Assembly (NCBI GenBank): GCA_002364555.1
Contig: DEYM01000111.1
Location: 1-28,306, forward strand
Length of the DNA stretch: 28,306 nucleotides
From: Phycisphaerales bacterium UBA3158
GTDB lineage: Bacteria; Planctomycetota; Phycisphaerae; Phycisphaerales; SM1A02
Direction of reading: 5' to 3'
In this document: in pieces, positions 23,359 to 28,306 of the stretch
Layout: every line of letters starts with the position of its first letter
Position numbering within the stretch: position 1 is the first letter of the stretch
Position numbers and translations under genes: made by a program
Notes under the pieces: model-generated
The model's input: the letters and a program-made list of their open reading frames with translations, nothing else
What the model was told of the DNA's origin: nothing
The model's database searches: none

Positions 23359-25506
23359 TCATGACGAGACCACGGAGGCCGGTCGATAGCCCCATTCGAG
23401 GTATTCGGCCACCATTCGATCCGTATTGAACCACGCCGGAATGGAAGCGGCAGATTCCAGAGCGGTGGTGATCCAATCGGTGGGAAGTCCCTGATCGTTC
23501 CTGTTCCAGAACGAGGGGATGATCTGATGTTCGAGCAGGTCGTACATCGACATCGCATCGTTGTGATCCTGCTGACCTTCGTTTTCGGCGGGTGTTCCAC
23601 CGCCGATGGTCCATCCATTTCGATCATTCTCGGCCTCTACCCACCAGCCATCCGAGATCGAGCAGTTGATTCCACCATGCAGAGGAGGCTTCATGCCGCT
23701 CGTGCCACTGGCTTCGAAGGGTCTTCTCGGCGTGTTGAGCCAGAGATCGCAGCCGGAGGTCAGTCGTCTTCCGATCTCGATGTCGTAGTTCTCAAGGAGA
23801 ACGATTCGGCCATCGAATCGGGGATCGCAGCAGAGGTCGTGGATTTCCTGCGCAACGGCCTGTCCACCTTCGTCCGCGGGATGCGCCTTGCCCGCGAAGA
23901 TCACCTGGACAGGGAACTGTTCATTGCCCACGATCGAAGCCAGTCGATCCAGATCATGGAACAGAAGGGTTGCCCGCTTGTACGTGGCGAAGCGTCTTGC
24001 GAAACCGATGGTCAGGGCATCGTCTCGAAGCATGCGTCTGCTGCGGACGACTCGATCGGGGGACTCGCCTCTCCTTCTGGATTGAATGGCGAGTCGTCGT
24101 CTCACGAATGACAGAAGTCGTCTTCTCAGGGCGCTGCGAAGTTGCCAGAATTCCCGAGGGTCCACTGAAGTCACCTTGTCCCAGCAGGGGTTGTCCGGGC
24201 CACCGAGATTGTCGTACCCGATCTGCTCCGACCAGAAGCGTTCGGCCACGGGGGCCATCCATGTCCCTGTATGTACTCCATTCGTGATGTGCTTGATCGG
24301 AACCTGATTGGCATCATCTGTTCCGTAGACCTTCTTCCACATGTTGCGGGAGACCTCACCGTGCAGTTTGGACACACCATTGACTCGTTCAGCGAGATTC
24401 AGCGCCAGAACCGTCATGCAGGGAGCTTCCTGTTCATTGCCTGGTTCTTCACGCCCCAGATTCGCAACCAGGCCGTTGCTCATGCCGGCCGGTTCCGTCA
24501 CCTGCTTGAGTGCGGCCTCGATCTTTCCGGCGTCATATCGCTGATTGCCGGCAGGTACGGGTGTATGGGTCGTGAAGACCGTGCTGGATCGAACCTGATG
24601 TCTTGCATCCTCGATGGACAGCCCGCTCTGGACGAGTTCGGACATCTTGGCGACCGCGGCGAATGCGGCATGACCCTCATTCAGATGGATCACGGTCGGG
24701 ATCTCCTCGAGAAGTCTCAAGGCACGGAATCCACCAACACCCAGAAGCACCTGCCTCTGCAGGCGGATGTCGTCATCCCCTTGATAGAGGCTGGCCGTCA
24801 GGGCTCGATCCTCGACTCGGTTTCCCGGCAGATTGGCATCAAGGAGGTACAAGGGAACACGGCCCATCGACATGGCCCAGACACGAACACGAACAGTTCG
24901 ATCGCCGATCGGGCAGTCGAGTCTGACACCAGTGTCGTCAAGAGGCATGGAGTCGAAGTCGAAGGAGGGATAGATGACTCTCGTTGTGCCATCATCACGA
25001 AATTCCTGCTTGTAGTAGCCATGCTGGTAGAGCAGTCCCACCGCTACCAGTGGGAGCCCGAGGTCCGAAGCCGACTTGAGATGATCTCCTGCAAGAACAC
25101 CCAGCCCTCCGGCGTACTGTGGGAGACTCTCGTGGATGGCGTATTCCGAACAGAAGTAGGCGATGCGAAGCGGATCGGCACCCGGTGGTGTGTTGGCTTC
25201 GTACCAGGTCCGTCTGCTGTGATATGCCTGATGAGCCGTGATGGCTCGTGAGGCGACTTCACGAAAGGATGGTTCCGAAAGTCGACTGTTGTAGACGTTG
25301 GCATCCAGTTTCTGAAGTAGTCGGAACGGACTGTAGCGAACGGCTTCCCACAGCTCGGGATCGAGCATGGCGAATGGTCTTCGTCCGATTTCGTTCCATG
25401 ACCACCAGAGATCCTTGGAGATCGCCTTGAGACGATGCCTGATGGCTCGAGGATCATCGATGAGTTTTTGTCGAGTGGATTCACCAGAGGTGTTTGGATC
25501 GATCAC
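23359..25506 (-). CDS. glgP: Alpha-glucan phosphorylase (GT35), DUF3417-type
   Basis: A cytoplasmic enzyme releasing glucose-1-phosphate from glycogen or maltodextrin. The N-terminus has the DUF3417-like block SKDLWWSWNEIGRRPFAML; the catalytic core shows YFCSEYAIHESLPQYAGG, AGDHLKSASDLGLPL, THTPVPAGN, FARRFATYKRA and the PLP-binding EASGTSGMKPPLHGG (Lys606 in this frame). With the start at GTG 25506 it is 715 residues, shorter than many relatives. I prefer that start: it overlaps the malQ stop as GTGA (25503-25506) and TGGAG lies 7 bases upstream. The longer frame to GTG 25599 would run 97 bases into malQ. It is the last of three genes in the operon. Confidence 0.93.
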   Translation of the reverse strand: MIDPNTSGESTRQKLIDDPRAIRHRLKAISKDLWWSWNEIGRRPFAMLDPELWEAVRYSPFRLLQKLDANVYNSRLSEPSFREVASRAITAHQAYHSRRTWYEANTPPGADPLRIAYFCSEYAIHESLPQYAGGLGVLAGDHLKSASDLGLPLVAVGLLYQHGYYKQEFRDDGTTRVIYPSFDFDSMPLDDTGVRLDCPIGDRTVRVRVWAMSMGRVPLYLLDANLPGNRVEDRALTASLYQGDDDIRLQRQVLLGVGGFRALRLLEEIPTVIHLNEGHAAFAAVAKMSELVQSGLSIEDARHQVRSSTVFTTHTPVPAGNQRYDAGKIEAALKQVTEPAGMSNGLVANLGREEPGNEQEAPCMTVLALNLAERVNGVSKLHGEVSRNMWKKVYGTDDANQVPIKHITNGVHTGTWMAPVAERFWSEQIGYDNLGGPDNPCWDKVTSVDPREFWQLRSALRRRLLSFVRRRLAIQSRRRGESPDRVVRSRRMLRDDALTIGFARRFATYKRATLLFHDLDRLASIVGNEQFPVQVIFAGKAHPADEGGQAVAQEIHDLCCDPRFDGRIVLLENYDIEIGRRLTSGCDLWLNTPRRPFEASGTSGMKPPLHGGINCSISDGWWVEAENDRNGWTIGGGTPAENEGQQDHNDAMSMYDLLEHQIIPSFWNRNDQGLPTDWITTALESAASIPAWFNTDRMVAEYLEWGYRPASVVSS

Positions 25507-26918
25507 GAAGTAGCTCCAGGGATGCGGCCAGTGGATTCCGCGAGCGAGCGGATCTTTCTGGCTTGAGGGCTCGACAGTGTGCCCGGGGAAAGTCTCCACG
25601 TCCAGTTCCCCGAGGGAACTCCGGGACGATTCATCCTCGTTCCCGGAGGAAGTTCCAACAGATCCTGCATCTGGCAGATGGCCCAGGCGGCCGGTGAGGT
25701 GAAGGCAAGTCTGGTCATGCCCTCTGCAGGGCTGTTCATCGGACCTGCATAGGCCTTGAATCGGTCTCTTTCCTTGTTTCCAAGATGCCGAAACCAGCCT
25801 GTGGCCGTTTCATTGTCATGGGTCCCGGGATAGACGACGGACTGGATCGGGTGGTTGTGGGGGAGATCCCCACTCGTGGTGGAGCCGAATGCCCATTGAA
25901 GAATCCGCATGCCTGGGAATCCGAAATCGTCCCGAAGCCGATCGACCGCTGAGGTCTTGACGCCAAGGTCCTCCGAGATGATCGGGAGTCTGCCGAGTCG
26001 CTTCTGGAGAACCTCGAGAAGTTCCCTGCCCGGAGTCGATCGCCATCGTCCGTTTCGAGCGGTTCGCTCACCTGTCGGAATATGCCAGAGCCTGACGAAG
26101 CCAAGGAAGTGATCGAGGCGAACGGAGTCGAAACGCTGGAAGGCCTGGCGGAATCTCGATGTCCACCATTTCCAGTTCTCATCACGATGGGCCGACCATC
26201 TGTAGTGGGGATGCCCCCAGAGTTGTCCATCACGACTGAAGTCGTCAGGTGGTGCGCCCGTCAATGATCGTGGTCGACCTTTGCGGTCGAGGAGGAAGAG
26301 CTCCGGATGCTGCTGCATGTCTGCGGAATCGACATCGACGAAGATGGGAAGATCACCGACAAGCCTGACTTTTCGGCGATTGGCATATCGACGCAGCGAC
26401 TGCCATTGCCGGTCGAAGATGTATTGAAGAAAGATCTGTTCATCGGGCTCGCCTCCGGTGGCATCGCACCAGCCATGCAGCCAGGAACGATTGCTGGAGA
26501 GAAACGATTGGTAGGCTTTCGATCGAGGCCTGGAACTCCGATGGAAGTTCTCGAAGGCGGCCTGAAACCGCGGCAGCTTGAATCGACGAGCGGCGGCGTA
26601 TCGTGTTCTGGCACCATTCAGATCGGCAGGGCAACGTGCTGCCGATGCCGGCAGCAGACCATCCTTGACCAGCCCGTGAATGCTGATCAGAAGTGGTTCA
26701 CCCGCAAAGGCGGATCGGCCACTGTAGGGCGAATTGCCCCGTCCCACGGGACCGATCGGCAGCATCTGCCACAGGGAAAGCCCCGAGGACCGCATCCAGT
26801 CGATGAATAGCCTTGCGCCCGGGCCAAGATCACCGATGCCATGTCCGCCTGGAAGCGACGTGGCATGAAGAAGGACACCAGCGGCCCTCTGCGTGAACAT
26901 GGGATGGAGTCGCGTCAT
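25503..26918 (-). CDS. malQ: 4-alpha-glucanotransferase (amylomaltase, GH77)
   Basis: A 471-residue cytoplasmic disproportionating enzyme that moves maltosyl units between linear dextrins and feeds the phosphorylase. The GH77 catalytic trio is visible: nucleophile D269 in VRLDHFLGF, acid/base E316 in IISEDLG, and D368 in GTHDNETATGW. The N-terminal GVLLHATSLPGGHGIGDLG and the SPYSGRSAFAG loop, and the C-terminal NWTWRLSPGTL, are also diagnostic. ATG 26918 overlaps the stop of the upstream GH13 gene by ATGA (26915-26918), and its own stop overlaps the phosphorylase start. Length is normal for the short amylomaltase type. Confidence 0.95.
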   Translation of the reverse strand: MTRLHPMFTQRAAGVLLHATSLPGGHGIGDLGPGARLFIDWMRSSGLSLWQMLPIGPVGRGNSPYSGRSAFAGEPLLISIHGLVKDGLLPASAARCPADLNGARTRYAAARRFKLPRFQAAFENFHRSSRPRSKAYQSFLSSNRSWLHGWCDATGGEPDEQIFLQYIFDRQWQSLRRYANRRKVRLVGDLPIFVDVDSADMQQHPELFLLDRKGRPRSLTGAPPDDFSRDGQLWGHPHYRWSAHRDENWKWWTSRFRQAFQRFDSVRLDHFLGFVRLWHIPTGERTARNGRWRSTPGRELLEVLQKRLGRLPIISEDLGVKTSAVDRLRDDFGFPGMRILQWAFGSTTSGDLPHNHPIQSVVYPGTHDNETATGWFRHLGNKERDRFKAYAGPMNSPAEGMTRLAFTSPAAWAICQMQDLLELPPGTRMNRPGVPSGNWTWRLSPGTLSSPQARKIRSLAESTGRIPGATS

Positions 26919-28306
26919 GGTTGATGGCGCCAGACAGCGGCACCCAATGGAGGCAGCGTGATCTTCGGCGGTCCGGACAGATTCGAATTCGCAGGTTCGC
27001 TGAAGACAAGTATCCAGTTGCCATCGAGTTCAGGCAGATCTATCTCCGCATCCTTCTCGGAGGCGTTCATGGCGATCAGCACGCGATCATCACCATGGGT
27101 TCGAGTGAACGCCCACGTGTCGTTGTCATCATGAACCTGCAGCGTCTGAAATTCCCCTCGACGCAGCGAGATGTGGTCGTTGCGCAACGCAATGGCTCGT
27201 TTGTAGAAGTCCAGATGCGCCGGCATGATCATGAAGCCATCGTCCTGATAGGGACTCTGGTCATCCCATGGGAACGGCTTCCGGTTGTTCGGATCGTCCG
27301 AGCCCCATACGCCGACCTCGTCGCCGTAGTAGATCATCGGACTGCCCAGATAGGTCATCTGAACGAACGCGGACAGTCGGGCTCTTCTGTAGTCGTCTTC
27401 GTTCGGCTTGGAACCGTCGTAGGTATCGTCCTGCTGTTCACGATTGCCTTCGTCGAAGGGTCTGTCCGGATTATGGATCTTCGAAACCAGCCGATCGGTG
27501 TCGTGGCTGTCCAGGAGATTCTGCATCACCTGCGTGGCGGCATCGGGATAGGCCATCCGAAGTTCGGCCAGCCGTCGATCGGCCTCAGTGGGTGTGATCT
27601 TCTTCTCACGATTGCCGATCCATTCGAGCGTGGCTTCCGCAAACGGGTAGTTCATGACGGCATCGAATGAACGTCCGTCGAGCCACTGGTCTGCTCGATC
27701 CCAGATCTCTCCCGAGATGTAGGCATCCGGGTTGATGGATTTGACGTGCTTTCGCCATTCGATCCAGAAGGGTAGAGGCACTTCGTTTGGCACATCGAGT
27801 CTCCAGCCATCGATGCCATCGGATGGATCGCCATCTCCATCGGGATCCATCCACCTGGTGGTGATGGCCATGATGTGATCACGCACCTCCTTGGAGGCGA
27901 TCCCGTGTTCATCATTCTTCCTGAAGACGGGGAGGCTTCGGTATCCGCCCCAGCAATCGTATTCGAGCGGATCCCATGAGGTGACGTTGAACCATTCGGC
28001 GAATCGGGAATCGGCGCCGTTCTCGATGACATCCTGGAAAGCGGGATGCTTGATCCCGACATGATTGAAGACGCCGTCGATGATCACACGGAACCCTCGA
28101 GCCTTGGCTTCTCTCAGAAATTCTAGGAAGAGACGATCGCTTTCATTCCATGTCCATGTCGAAGGATCCAGAAGATCCTCCTTCTTCTCGGTCGCCCGAT
28201 AGTCGTTTCCGGCACCGAACTGTTCGTCGATGTGGATGTAGCTGGTCGCGTTGTACTTGTGATGGCTATCCGCTTCGAATACCGGATTCAGATACAGGGC
28301 ATTGAC
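26915..28306 (-). CDS. GH13 alpha-glucan hydrolase (neopullulanase-like), 5' end outside window
   Basis: The frame is open through the window edge: the 73 codons before the internal GTG 28087 read VNALYLNPVFEADSHHKYNA and onward without a stop, so the true start lies beyond 28306. The visible 463 residues hold the GH13 catalytic core: VIIDGVFNH, nucleophile in DGWRLDVPNE (D171 of the fragment), acid/base in ISGEIWD (E200), and LLDSHDTDR (D269). The NPVFEADSHHKYN and following block resemble cyclomaltodextrinase/neopullulanase enzymes. The C-terminal beta domain ends RHQP. It is translationally coupled to malQ, so it probably trims cytoplasmic maltodextrins. Whether a signal peptide exists cannot be seen. 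Confidence 0.9.
   Translation of the reverse strand, partial: VNALYLNPVFEADSHHKYNATSYIHIDEQFGAGNDYRATEKKEDLLDPSTWTWNESDRLFLEFLREAKARGFRVIIDGVFNHVGIKHPAFQDVIENGADSRFAEWFNVTSWDPLEYDCWGGYRSLPVFRKNDEHGIASKEVRDHIMAITTRWMDPDGDGDPSDGIDGWRLDVPNEVPLPFWIEWRKHVKSINPDAYISGEIWDRADQWLDGRSFDAVMNYPFAEATLEWIGNREKKITPTEADRRLAELRMAYPDAATQVMQNLLDSHDTDRLVSKIHNPDRPFDEGNREQQDDTYDGSKPNEDDYRRARLSAFVQMTYLGSPMIYYGDEVGVWGSDDPNNRKPFPWDDQSPYQDDGFMIMPAHLDFYKRAIALRNDHISLRRGEFQTLQVHDDNDTWAFTRTHGDDRVLIAMNASEKDAEIDLPELDGNWILVFSEPANSNLSGPPKITLPPLGAAVWRHQP

Noticed and set aside
24271..25251. 326-codon plus-strand frame
   Set aside because: It is antisense to the phosphorylase core, which carries conserved catalytic blocks.

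Overview
The window looks like chromosomal DNA from a planctomycete, most likely a marine member of the Phycisphaerae. The main clues are secreted proteins ending in dockerin-like EF-hand repeats (DVNADGVTDVNDLL, DLNGSGGIDVDDIL), a cysteine-rich ACCIGTNCF segment of a kind common in that class, many ECF and prepilin-like genes, and moderately high GC. This placement is inference from protein style; there is no rRNA gene here. I saw no tRNA, rRNA, CRISPR array, insertion sequence, integrase or phage gene.

Layout. (1) 1-1397, minus strand: the start of an ATP synthase operon, atpZ, an AtpI-like membrane protein, and the beginning of atpB (cut by the window edge). (2) 1505-2062, plus: a stand-alone nuoI. 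(3) 2071-5017, minus: trkA then trkH, a potassium uptake pair. (4) 5246-7877, plus: a small lipoprotein, an HU/IHF protein and the replicative helicase dnaB. (5) 7895-8893, minus: a YrbG-type sodium/calcium exchanger. (6) 8989-13748, plus: an ECF sigma factor with a membrane partner and a secreted coiled-coil protein, then an oppC/oppD-like ABC transporter pair without the other subunits, then a protein with a tandem SseB-like repeat. (7) 13759-17347, minus: a five-gene run of a membrane coiled-coil protein with a BRCT-like end, an LpxL-type acyltransferase, a lone receiver-domain regulator and two small unknown proteins. (8) 17698-19026, plus: L-lysine 6-aminotransferase behind a 350-base divergent region that can form alternative hairpins. 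(9) 19031-28306, minus: an alpha-glucan region. An upstream operon encodes a GH13 hydrolase (cut by the edge), MalQ and an alpha-glucan phosphorylase and probably ends at a hairpin terminator. After it come a secreted dockerin-type protein, a secreted branching-enzyme-like GH13 protein with a dockerin-like tail, and a pseudopilin-like protein.

Gene interplay. The minus-strand sugar genes suggest two compartments: MalQ, phosphorylase and the edge GH13 enzyme lack visible signals and would work on maltodextrin or glycogen in the cytoplasm, while the branching-enzyme-like protein carries a signal peptide and a surface-type tail. Tight junctions are a strong theme: seven neighbouring pairs share a 4-base ATGA or GTGA overlap and one shares TGATG, which implies translational coupling and helps fix several starts, including a revised GTG start for the phosphorylase.

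The most unusual points are the structured leader before the lysine aminotransferase, the export-tagged branching enzyme coupled to a pseudopilin, the ECF trio with a zinc-motif-free partner, and the membrane-anchored BRCT-like protein. None is proven to be a new system from sequence alone.
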